Source: Magicicada septendecula
Taxonomy: Eukaryota > Arthropoda > Insecta > Hemiptera > Cicadidae
Reading direction: 5' to 3'
Length of the DNA: 64,000 bases
NCBI GenBank assembly: GCA_034769895.1
Contig: CM068372.1
Location: 377,990,910-378,054,909 of the forward strand
The position numbers were made by a program, and so were the translations under genes. Below the pieces are notes generated by a model. That model had not been told where the DNA came from, searched no databases, and worked only from the letters and a program-made list of their open reading frames with translations. The number at the start of each line of letters is the position of its first letter. Within the stretch, counting starts at the first letter, position 1. Positions 12,854 to 23,209 of this stretch are shown here, piece after piece.

Positions 12854-14849
12854 TTGAATTGTGCAATTCTGGCGGCGGTATGCTATCAGGAATTGCCCCA
12901 CCCTCTTACAGGCGTTCTCCAGAAATTTCCGGTGGTGAATGGATTTGATGAGGACCAGCTGTTGGTTTTCTTGGACCTGGTCCTGCAGGTGGCAGATTTC
13001 CCGGGAGTGTCCGATGGGGAGGTCTTGTCTCTTATATACCCGTATTGCCGGAGTACGTTGGCTGATCTGGTCACCAAGGCTCTGCGTCGGGGTGACAGTG
13101 TTGATGCTTTCCATGGGCAGGTGTTGAACTTCTTCCTACCCATTCGACGACGCGCCAAGCTTGAGTTGGAAAAGTTCTATCGCCCACAGGCCAACGGAGA
13201 GGGGTTAGGAGACTTCGTGCGCGATATACGGAAAGCTGCCCGGGTGTTAAGATTGGGGTTGCCAGAGACGGAAGTTATACAAGCGATTCTAGAAGGACTG
13301 ACTCCCCAGGAGAGATCTCGTTTGGCATTTGCGGACCGTCCACGTTGTTTTGCGGACCTTGAGCGACTGTGTGTGCTTTCAGGAATGGTCAAGGAGTTTG
13401 ACGAGTCCCGGGGAAAAGAGGCTACTGATGTCCAATACTCCAGCGGTTCATCAGGAAGAGCCAAAAGGGACAAACATGGTGGTTGGAGGAGAACGCAAGA
13501 GACGCTTGGAAAGCCTGAATATTCCGGAAGTGATGGAGGCTACAAGGGGGTGGCAAGTGTGAAGACGGTAACAACAGCTACAGCACAGAAAACAAAGAAA
13601 CATGAAATTAACAGGGGAAGAAGAAATTATGTTAGGGAACAAACATCGGCCAGCAGGGAGCTGGTAGTTAGGCGTCATTCTTATTTGGAGAAAAAGGAAG
13701 CTTTGAAGGTTCCAGAGGAAGTACAAGTGCCTAAGAGTGTAGTGGATGAAGAAGGTGAAGCAGAAGAAGAGAAGCGGAATAACTTCTGTGGATCAATACA
13801 AGTGGATAAGGACACGTCAGTTAAGACGGAGTTGCAGGACTCGAAGAGGACGTCATGGTTGAATCCAGAGGCCGCAGAATTTGTTCCGGTATTTACATCT
13901 CGGTTCGTGAGGGATCCACATCCTGTAACATCATCATCGCCTACGCCGGGATATGAGAAGTCTGTTGATGGTGTAGCGTTGCCATCGCCAGTGGAGATTA
14001 ATTTAGTCATTGCACATGAACCTGGACAGCTGGATTCCAGGGTGGAAAATGTTGAGGACATTGTAGTTGCTGAGAGTGGTCAAGGAGTGGAATCGACAGA
14101 AGAGGCAGAAGAGCGGTCTGCTGATGCTGCACACGAAGGTATAGTTGTAGGTGTTAGGGAGACTATAGAGTCTCAAGTTGGAGATGGACACAGGGATGTC
14201 CGGGCTGCGAGTGTTTCTGAGGTTGTGGATGGACAAGGGGATGTTCATGCCGCAAGTGTAGTAGAAGTAGATGAGGTAGAAGTTGAGGAGAAATTTGGGG
14301 GCAGCGTTGTGGAGTTTGTGAGTGAGAGTGATGTAGTGTGTGAAGATGTGCAGACGCCTTCTGTAAGTAGTGTTGAGGATTCCGAGGAATGGGAGGAAGT
14401 TTGGACCAGGTGAGCAACTAGAGGAGGACGAGGATGTGCAGTGTTCAGATGGTGGTAGTGGCGATGATGTTGATGATAAATGTGTTGGTGAAAATGAGAT
14501 TGGAGAAGAGGTTAGTGAAGAAGTTTGTGAAGCGGGTGGCGATGCGTGTGATGAAGAAGATGGATCAGAGGAGCAACGGGAAGATGCTGAGGAGGTGCAG
14601 TGTCAGGAAGTTGATTTGGATTATGTGGACGAAGAAGGGGAAGTTGTAGAAAAGGAAGAAATTGTAGCAGAGGAGTTAGACGATGAGCATAATCCAAAGC
14701 GGAGTGAAAGTAGTGAGGTAAGTTGCCTTGATTCTGATCCCGAAGAAACCAGTCAGTACAGCTCAACACGAAATAATTTCTCAGGGAGTGGTGTCCGAGA
14801 TGAATGGGTACCTAAGGTCCGTCATAGAAAGGTAAGAAGAAGAGGTTAA
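12854..14849 (+). pseudogene. gag: Gag (capsid-like) protein of element B, frameshifted near the C-terminus
   Basis: The main frame runs 12854-14413 (519 codons) and opens with TTG, with no in-frame ATG ahead of the capsid-like part. Residues about 12-180 have the retrotransposon gag pattern: FLDLVLQ...YPYCR...FYRPQANGEGLGDFVRDIRKAARVLRLGLPETEV...GLTPQERSRL. A basic Lys/Arg-rich segment follows (about 200-300), then a long Glu/Asp/Val-rich tail. Relative to the homologous gene at 55238-56587, five bases are missing near 14400 (after gaagttt), which moves the tail into another frame that continues to 14849 and ends with the basic WVPKVRHRKVRRRG. No CCHC zinc knuckle. This copy has about 130 residues after the capsid region that are absent from the other copy. 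Confidence 0.75.
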
Positions 14850-15805
14850 CGGGTAGCGGGTAGATGTTCCCCACACTCCCAGTGGTGTTCATCTATTTCA
14901 GGGTTGCGCCCCTGCCCACGCGAGCCTTGGTTTCCTCCATTCATCCTTATTTTCGGAGGGAACCAGGTCCTTACCCTCAGTCCTAGCTATTGACCTTTAA
15001 TGATCCTTGCCCCGTTTCATCTTCCCGATTTTCCTACCCCTCCCCTTAGTAAAAAAAAAAAACTATCGATAAGGAAGTAGAGAGACTTGCCGGAAGTGAG
15101 TAGATTGTGGTCCTCGAGATGGTCGTGGTCTTTGAGATCGTCAGTTTCCCCTGTTTGAAAAGTTAGATGGAGTGATGGTGTGCTGTTGCTGGTTGTTAAT
15201 AGTTGTTGATGTTGATGTTGTTCATTATAGGGTCCGAGCCATGCCGCATTCTCCGGTTTTCCTGGTGTTATTTTTGTTGAGAGAGAAAGTTGTGTAGTAG
15301 GTGCTGTAGAAAAGTAAACCCCCTCTAGTTATGGTGTATTTGAATGAGTAAATGATGGGATTAATGTTCATGTGCCCTTGGTGCGGTCCTCTCTGTCTGG
15401 CTAAGCGGGGCCGTCTGCCCTTGTGTAGGGAAGTGGGCCAGCCATATGGCAAGGTTGGAGATGCCTTGTGGGTACATGTGGCTGGTCGGTCCGAGAGATG
15501 GACGAGGAGTAGTTCGGTCACTCACATATCAAGGTGTGAGATACCTTGTGGGGTCTTAGGACGAGTATGTGAGTGGGACCGGTGGGAGTAGGTGATGGTC
15601 ACCGGAGAGGGTGACGTGTTGGGGCGGTCCCGTGGGGTTGGCAGGGCGGAGAGGGTCGCATTGGGATGGTGGTTCTCCTGAGAGCAAGTGCCGCCGGGCC
15701 ACCTTATCCACGATGTCCACCGGAGTATTTAAGATGGGGGTACACTGCAGGGTACTTTCCCGAGTTTCAGAGTGGGGCAACCGGGTTGCCCTTTCGGGGT
15801 GGGGG
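14850..15805 (+). other. Non-coding interior of element B
   Basis: Homologous to 55237-54833 and 51876-51069 on the opposite strand (for example the block around atgccgcattc at 15240 and the block around gggattaatgttcatgtgcc at 15358). No ORF with recognisable domain; where pol should be there is only this roughly 0.95 kb. Ends with a polypurine tract at 15795-15805. Confidence 0.7.
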
Positions 15806-17449
15806 TGTGCCGGTGTAAATCCGGCTATCGAAGGTTTTAGTTAAAGTCGTATTTTAATTGTAAAAAAAACGCGAATGCGAGTATGCTAAGGCGACCCTTG
15901 TACTACGAGATAAATGGACGGTTGCGCACGCAGCTCGTGCTGAAGGGTCGCCTTGCTCTGCTGCTGACGGCCAGTTGAACTCACTGCCCCCGCGGCGAGA
16001 TACATCGTCTGTCTGTCTTTCTCTTCGTACATTTACGACGCAGTTTTCTGTTTCTTCATGGTGTGCTAAAGCGTAATCGACTCCCGGGTTCTTGAACTAA
16101 GCCGGATACCTGGCTTGCTGATGGCCGTACACCTGCCTAAGCCGTGAACCATGAACAAGATCTTGTCTGAAGAGGGAGATGGGGACTCGTTCTCAATGTA
16201 ACACTTGCCAGCTGTGATAAGGTGATATGCACTCTATTATTTTCTTGTCAAAATTCTTTGCATCCATGGGCCCACGTGTGCAGACTCTCTGCTAGAATGG
16301 GAAGCTGCTGTTCATGACTCAGAACTTTACTAGCTAAATTCAAGTACAATTTTTATAATTGAATTACATAACGCTAAGTGCACTGCCTGTAAGTGGGTGA
16401 TGCACTGCGGGAGCGTGCCAGAGATATTTTCACACTTGCACATTGTACAGTTTGGTCATCATTGTCATTTTAGTTTTTACAAAATGTATTGAACAGGTTA
16501 GTATCTCTGTTCCGGCTGGAACAGAGATGAATATATTTTAACTTCACCTTGGGTTTTACATTTAAGGGCTGGGGGTTTTCCTGGGGTTTTTTTTTTGGAC
16601 GTTTTCTGGGGTTTAAAAAGGGGACTTAGTTTTTCTCTGACTCATGCTGGTGCAACCTCAGACAGGTTGGAGGCCGGTCAAATTTTGTCAACTACATGCT
16701 GGCGCGCTGCCGCAGATGCTAGAGCACCACCACCTTATTGTATTTTTTATTTTTATTATATGTATATAGCCATTCGGGGTTAATAGAAATAATTTGCTAT
16801 TTTTCTGGAAATATATTAGTTGATTTTGCTCCTTGCACAAGGGCTATACTGATTGTTTTTCTTAACTGGCAAAACACATATTGATTGACTTTCACTGGTA
16901 GTATCTGCTGTTTAATTTTCGTTAACTATAAAACATGTACTCATTATTTTTGGTAAAACATATATTGTCAAGATTTTCTGAAATTGTAAAGCCTCGAGTG
17001 ATGAATTTCTGATTGTTAGGGTACATAAGGATTTTTGATTCCTTCGGAATTTGTGAAGTAAAATAACCGTTTAGAATTCTAAAAATCACTGTGTGAAATC
17101 AGGTGATGTAGTTGTGTCAATTTTTGTTTAATACTGTGAAAGGAACTTAAGGTTCATACGCTCATGAGGGGTCATTGATCAGTGGAATGCTAGACAAATG
17201 GGCGGTCCGGTTTTATTTATGCGTCATGAATTATTATCATCCTTTCTGGGGTTTTGGCTTTTATGTAATTCTACAAAACGGGCTGTTGATGGGCGAATAT
17301 GTTATCACTGCTGGGTTAGGAATATTGTAGTTACACTGCCTGCAGGGCGGGTGCATTCCAGGGGCGGTCGTGTTAGAATTAATGTAATTGTGAGTTTGTG
17401 TGCCTTAGGTTTCTGTGTGTGTTATGTTGTCCGTGTCTAGCTAGACACA
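15806..17449 (+). repeat. Presumed 3' LTR of element B
   Basis: Starts TGTGCC directly after the polypurine tract. A plausible end is CACA at 17449, next to the 16-bp palindrome gtgtctagctagacac (17433-17448), giving about 1.64 kb. The right end is a guess because no second copy is in the window. Apart from the first TGTG it shows no clear similarity to the LTR of element A despite their shared interior. Confidence 0.5.
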
Positions 17450-17584
17450 AGATGGGGGAGAATTTTATATTTATATATATGTATGTATATTTACCTTGTA
17501 CACATTTATACACACTTGTTCTGATGTACACTTGATTCTATATACACTTGTTATGATGTACCATTTTTATATTTTTATATATGT
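17450..17584. repeat. AT-rich minisatellite interrupted by element E2
   Basis: Degenerate units built on tgtacac...atacacttgtt...gatg appear here and again right of the element at 25500-25600 (both stretches share tatatttaccttgtacacat). The LTR element inserted within this small array. Confidence 0.65.
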
Positions 17585-19873
17585 TGTAAGTAAACCGATA
17601 CGTACGGTCTAGATTCCCACTGTTGTATTTGTCAATTGTGTTGAATTAATTTAATTTGTATAAATTCTCGGAAATATTTGGAGTTGTGGAATATATGGAT
17701 GTACTCAATTAAGGTTAACTTAACTATTTAATAATTATCAGTGTTAGTGTGCCTAGAACTTAAATAACTTAATATTTATTCTACAATTTCATCCAACCCT
17801 ATTATGCCTTGAAGAGAGTTCTGTCTGATTTTATATTTTTACGCTCCCTCTTTGGTGTCAGATAATTCCGCTATAAGCGCTATAGTATCGGCTCAACGAA
17901 ACTTGTAGGTTATTCGATGTTAATATTAACTATTTATTCTCTACTTATTCAGTTACTTTTGTTCCAGTTCACTAAACCATACTCCAAATAACAAGGTGTG
18001 ACAAATATATAAAGGTTCTTTATTTGTGTATTCAATTCACATTAACTCAGATATATTCTAATTAAAATATGTTGGGACTATAGATTCAGGTATCGATTGT
18101 TGATTATTTAATCCTTTGTTTATATTTGGTTATATATTATATTTGATTTGTATTTTATTTATTTCAGGGTGTGAAGGTTCTTGTAACTGTGGGGAAGACT
18201 AAAAATACATAATAAGAATGCAAGATTTACAAAAATTATGTGTTGTGTATTTAGTATGATTAATATAATATAACTTTACCAGTCTCTAACGAATCAAATC
18301 ACGTTGGCAGTTGATCACTAAATTCGTTGTTCTGGTCAATTATGAAGCACAGTTTTCTTTCTTCAGTTTAATAAAAGTAATTCTTGTCCTGTCCACTTCG
18401 GAATACAGCTTCTGAATTGTTTTACGGCCCGATTGATGTTTCTTCTACACCGCCAGGATCCAAATAGGTTCTTCCTTCGGTTGAAGCAGTTAGTGTTGTT
18501 CCGTGTATTTGCAAGGTTATAATTTTTGGTGTTGTGAATATTATAAGTTGCGTTACTATTAATTCCTTATATTTGATTAATTTTCCATCAATTCCCTTCG
18601 GACATGGGACAGTCCAAAGTTCTTCTTGTAGGATTTGGTTATTTGTTCTCGATTATTATTTCATAATATATCGTTATTTTATTAATCTGTGTTAGTGATA
18701 GATGTAAGTATTATCATTAGAATTTTATCTTCTTTATAATCGTATCTTTTGATTTCGAATATTACGATTCAATATATTCTTCTTGGGTTTTTTTAAAATC
18801 ATCACGTTCAGTTTTTTCAAAAGCAATTCTTGTTATTTCTTAAATCAACAACATTCTTCTTAAATTTTTCCCTAGCAACCTATATTAATTTCCGCTTCCA
18901 CATGTTTGACTATATAGTGTTTCTTTCATATATTTTTTTGTCTATTCTATGTCAATTTGCTGTCCTATCGGAATGTAATTTTACCGATAGCTGGTTTATT
19001 ATTTTATACACATCTTCTACTGGTTTTTTGATATAATTCCGTTTTTTTTCATTTTTTATTATATTTAATCCACCTTCGATATTATTTTTTACCAATCGAT
19101 ATTATGGCATTATGGTATTATTATAATTTGTATAAATTTTATTAAATATTATTATTAACTTAATGTTTTTTCTTCTTTCTAGCTCTTCATAGTGTATTTA
19201 TTAATTATTATTAATTGATGTATCTAACCTTTAAGTTATAAGTGTTTATTTAGTATTTTTGGCTGTTAGGCCTTTTATTGTAAATTGATTAACCTGTGGT
19301 TATGTCTGTTAGGCATCTATAGTCCCTTTTATATAAATTCGTACATACAATCAAAACTTAATTATTAACATTTGTATAAACAATTATTTTTCTACATCTA
19401 ATAACAAATTTATCTTGATCTCTCGATCACATATAACAAAATTCGAACTTATGAACATTGGTTAACTGCCTCACCCTTCATTTTATGACAGTCATTGAAT
19501 AACAATATTTGTTTCATTATTTTTCATGAACTCAACACATATTTGATATAACATCACATAAACTTTATCATAACATTTTTGTCATAATATAATACTTTTT
19601 TAACACAAAATTCTTATCTGTTATTACCATAAATTAAGTCATTGTTTCATTTTTATGTTTTGTTTTTTATTAAACATATATCATTAGCTATTATTTATTT
19701 TACAAGTTCGTTTATTCTATTCAACACTACCTTGCATTCTTATCTATTTTGTCTATGACTATAATTGTCATAATTGGGTCTCTGTTCTACTATGGGATTA
19801 AGTATCAATTTATTTATCAATCTGTGAATCTTCTTTTATGTAGCATAAATGCGATCATTTTTGTTGCGCTACA
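17585..19873 (-). repeat. 3' LTR of element E2 (2289 bp)
   Basis: Near-identical to 23210-25499. The 68-codon frame repeated in both LTRs (18830-19036, 24455-24661) is open by chance in AT-rich sequence: no motif and duplicated only because LTRs are. Confidence 0.95.
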
Positions 19874-19878
19874 TATGC

Positions 19879-19888
19879 TTCCCCTCCT
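19879..19888 (-). promoter_or_regulatory. Polypurine tract of E2
   Basis: Reads AGGAGGGGAA on the minus strand, five bases before the 3' LTR. This is the expected place for the plus-strand primer of reverse transcription. Confidence 0.7.
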
Positions 19889-21661
19889 AAAAAAGTTTAG
19901 TTTACCTGAATGAAGTTTAGGTCAAATAAACTTGCCTTTTTCACATGCCTTTTCTTAATTTCATTGTTAATGGTTGACGATGGTCTTCTCAATGTAACTT
20001 CATTAGACTAGTACTAGTACCTTTTTTATTTAATAACATTTCATCATTTATTTAACATTCTTGATATATTTTTTTTTCTGTACACATTATTTGTTGGTAA
20101 CTGGCTACACTATTCACTGATACATTAGTTTTACATCTCTCCTATTTATAATTACTATAATTACTGCATTTTTCATTATTCTTCTGTCAACTCGCTTCTT
20201 TCTGTTTTCTTCGTCCTATTCCTTTGGAAACTGAATTTATTTTTGCAACTATTCTAATATTCCTTAAATATTTAATTTCCCTAACAATCCCTAACACATG
20301 CGTTGGTACAGTTCAGAGAGGCACTGTTTGGCTTCATACTCTGCTGCCCACACTACATCTTAATATAGTACTGCTGGAATTCATCTACAGTCAGCTATAA
20401 AATAATATAATAATAATCTCCTAAAATCTCTTTAATCATTTAATAATAAATATTTGGGAAAAGATTTTTTCTTTGTTGCATTTATATTTTTTCATTACTA
20501 TTCTTCATATTTCGTAGTTCCATTTTAATTCCTTAAACATTCGTTAATATTGACTTTGACAGTTATCAATTGTAATCATTTTTGTTTTCATTTTTGTTGA
20601 GATTGTAATGTTAAGTATCTTCTTCGTTTGTTTTTTTTTTTTTTTTTTTCTCTGATCTCAATATTTTTTAATCAGTTGTTGTGTGATGATCATTATAATT
20701 GTATTTTTGACTAAATACATTCCTTAGCCCCAACTATCCTTCTTCTTATCGTATTTCACTATTTTGGCTGTTTATTTTTTAATGAATTATGTTCATAAAT
20801 ACTCTTTCTTTCTTGTCTTCTTTAACATTATATTGGTTACATTCAATCGTTTACTGAAATTGTTCCATCATGTGGCAATGTAGTATATATTTTAGGTCAT
20901 ATGATTTTTTTTTTCCTGATTTTGCATATGTCGATTTGAGGTAATAACTTTTATCTTGGGGTTCCATTCTTCATTATTCACAATATTTCTTTATAAACAT
21001 TTAATAATAATTCTCGCCTTTTTCTGTAATCTTGGGTTTGTTATTCATTATTCACACTATTTCTTTATAAACATTAATAATAATTATCGCTTTCTTCTGT
21101 AATCTTGGGGTTTGTTATTCACACTATTTCTTTATAAACATTAATAATAATTATCGCTTTCTTCGGTAATCTTGGGGTTTGTTATTCACACTATTTCTTT
21201 ATAAACATTAATAATAATTATCGCTTTCTTTGGTAATCTTTAATAAGTTGTTCTTATTATTTTTAGAATTTAGTGGTAGTATTCAACTCAAATTATTTTT
21301 AAATTCCAAGTATTTTTCTTCAAGATTGGTAATAAGTTGTCCTTACTTCATTTTAGAATTTATTCATTTATATAAATTCTTTTTCTTTTTTGTTAATCCA
21401 GAAGTTGTTCAAATATAAGGTAGTAAGCTGTCCTTACTTCATTTTAGAATTTATTCATTTATATTTCTTTTTGGATTTAGTAATTTTTGTTTCTTACTAA
21501 ATTCGTTTTATATATAATAGTTATTTCAAATAATTTGTGTAAGTTGGTCTTACTGTCTTTTAGAATTTTGCTGATTTATATAACATTCCGTATCTTGTCA
21601 ATTGGTTGCCTGGTCAGTTTTCATCAAATCAGTCCCCTTTTCCTGGTTGACTGTTTCTTTT
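19889..21661 (-). other. Non-coding 3' interior of E2
   Basis: AT-rich, no pol-like frame on either strand. Holds a tandem array at 20955-21238 and, at about 21240-21580, three looser repeats built around taagttgtccttac and cattttagaatttattcatt. Confidence 0.7.
20955..21238. repeat. Four-copy tandem repeat, unit about 67-76 bp
   Basis: Each unit contains atcttgggg, then ttgttattca, then ctatttctttataaacat, then aataataattatcgc. The last two units differ only slightly. Confidence 0.85.
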
Positions 21662-22969
21662 CTAACCATGGTCCATTAATTCGACTGCACTTGTTGTCCG
21701 GATTACTGCAGTGTTCATACCCATTTTGACACTTGATAAATATCCTTCGCTTACTTGGTACCGTAGCTCAGTTGATGCAAAGTCTTCATTTAAGTCAGGG
21801 TATACAGTTATATTTATCTTCTTTTGAATTATCAGGTATCGTATCTCCTCTACTCTAACACAATCACTGGTATATTCTACCCTTCCTTTCCCTTTGATAT
21901 CTTGACTATTTACTAAATGTTTTATGGGTATCTTCCGTATTAATGATATAATTGATTCGGTCATATACTTTTTGATAGTGGATTTATTTAAATGACATTT
22001 AAATTTATTTAATGTTTTTGTAATTATTCCATGGTGGTTCATTTTGGTCATTTTCATGAAGTTTCCTCTATATTTCATACCCTTACATAACTCCCCTCTT
22101 TCATTAATTGGTATGTTAAATGCACTAATTAATCCACCCTTCCTCATCTCCATTTCTTCTTTGGTACTGATTATGTTCCTTCTGCATGTTTTTCTTATTT
22201 TCTGGCTATTCTCTTCCATGGTTTGGATCTCCTCCTTGTCCTTTCTATTCTTATTTTCAGATGGTTCTATATTCTGGTCTTCTCTAATTTCTGTTTCCTT
22301 TCTCCCTTCAGAAGTGGTTTCTAGTGTTTTATCCATATTCTTTAAACATCTATCCATTGTTTCCGCTACACTTTTGAAACCTTCTGCCATTATTTTCCTT
22401 AATTCTTCCCGCTGTTTCATAAATTGTTCGACCATAAAATCCATTACGTCCTGACCGGTCACTTTCTTTGGTTGCTCTGACATTTTCTTCTGTTGCTTTA
22501 CTTTGACTATTTTTACTTCTTTTTGTACACTGGATTGTTCTAGCTTTTTAATATTTGGCATTGCTATAAATTCATCTATTTGATTGTGTTCCTTCCTCCA
22601 TTGACACATATCTTCTCGGGATAGTTCAAACATCACCCTGATCCATTCTCTTAATTCTTTGTTTTCTGTTTGAATTGGGTTTTCAGGTGGTCTTATTTCT
22701 CTTTTCCATTGTTCATAATCTTCCTGAGTATATTGTTCTGTCACCTGGGCGTATACTCCTATTCTTCCGGTTTTCATTTGTTCTTCATTATCGTCCCATC
22801 TTTCCCAATCTTCTTCAGTCATCCTTTCCACCTTGTTATCGTCTTTTTCGTTAGTCGTCCCAATAGTCTTTTCCTTATTACACCTGGCATCTAATTCCCA
22901 CAATTCATCATAAATCTCTCTCAATGTCATTTTGTCGTCTGGTGTTCCCAACGCATTCGCGCGACTCAT
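21662..22969 (-). CDS. Gag-like protein of element E2 (435 aa)
   Basis: Intact ORF from a true ATG (MSRANALGTPDD), 240 bases inside the 5' LTR. The N-terminal third has three spaced acidic-aromatic motifs: TEEDWERWDDN (about 51-61), TQEDYEQWKRE (about 81-91) and SREDMCQWRKE (about 114-124). A predicted helix follows (DVMDFMVEQFMKQREELRKI, about 180-200), then a highly charged linker, then a basic C-terminal half with INERGELCKGM. There is no CCHC knuckle, protease or polymerase motif. I do not recognise the family from sequence; I infer a structural or RNA-binding (gag-like) role from its place and being the only ORF. The related ORF at 3852-4583 shows the N-terminal part is conserved between elements. 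Confidence 0.7.
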   Translation of the reverse strand: MSRANALGTPDDKMTLREIYDELWELDARCNKEKTIGTTNEKDDNKVERMTEEDWERWDDNEEQMKTGRIGVYAQVTEQYTQEDYEQWKREIRPPENPIQTENKELREWIRVMFELSREDMCQWRKEHNQIDEFIAMPNIKKLEQSSVQKEVKIVKVKQQKKMSEQPKKVTGQDVMDFMVEQFMKQREELRKIMAEGFKSVAETMDRCLKNMDKTLETTSEGRKETEIREDQNIEPSENKNRKDKEEIQTMEENSQKIRKTCRRNIISTKEEMEMRKGGLISAFNIPINERGELCKGMKYRGNFMKMTKMNHHGIITKTLNKFKCHLNKSTIKKYMTESIISLIRKIPIKHLVNSQDIKGKGRVEYTSDCVRVEEIRYLIIQKKINITVYPDLNEDFASTELRYQVSEGYLSSVKMGMNTAVIRTTSAVELMDHG

Positions 22970-23188
22970 TTGCGCTCTTTCGTGATCATTGGTATTCCTT
23001 TCAGCATCTCTTTGCTGAATTTCTTAAATAGTACTGTCGCCCATTCCGCGTAACTTAATCGTCTCTCTTGTCCTTGCATTTTCGTTTCCTTTTGTATCAT
23101 CTTTCTCTATTGCATTTCTAGTCTCCCACAGTTGCCTGCTGTGGTTAAGTAATATTAATATACTTATGGTTTTACTTAACCTAAGCCC
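22970..23188 (-). other. 5' leader of E2
   Basis: Untranslated sequence between primer-binding site and the ORF; expected to contain any packaging signal. No structure stands out. Confidence 0.5.
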
Positions 23189-23206
23189 TACACAAGTTGA
23201 GCGCCA
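23189..23206 (-). promoter_or_regulatory. Primer-binding site of E2 (tRNA-Lys-like)
   Basis: On the minus strand the LTR is followed by AAT and then TGGCGCTCAACTTGTG. The TGG start complements a tRNA CCA end. From knowledge of metazoan tRNAs, Lys-CTT tRNA would predict TGGCGCCCAACG, which matches 10 of the first 12 bases; the assignment is tentative. Confidence 0.65.
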
Positions 23207-23209
23207 ATT

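Larger units (their letters stand above)
12830..17449 (+). mobile_element. Element B: gag-only LTR retrotransposon, 5'-truncated
   Basis: The interior (gag ORF 12854-14849 plus about 950 bp of non-coding sequence) is homologous to the interior of element A (56640 down to 51069, opposite strand), without the solo LTR that interrupts A. It ends in a polypurine stretch (CGGGGTGGGGG) at 15795-15805 and then TGTGCC, as in element A where GGGGTGAGGG precedes TGTGCTG. I find no polymerase frame. No 5' LTR is visible upstream of 12830, where homology to element A stops, so the copy is truncated or joined to foreign DNA there. Confidence 0.65.

Noticed and set aside
12854..14413. Element B gag as a domesticated host gene
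   Set aside because: It is frameshifted relative to its homologue and sits in a recognisable element interior next to a polypurine tract and LTR edge.
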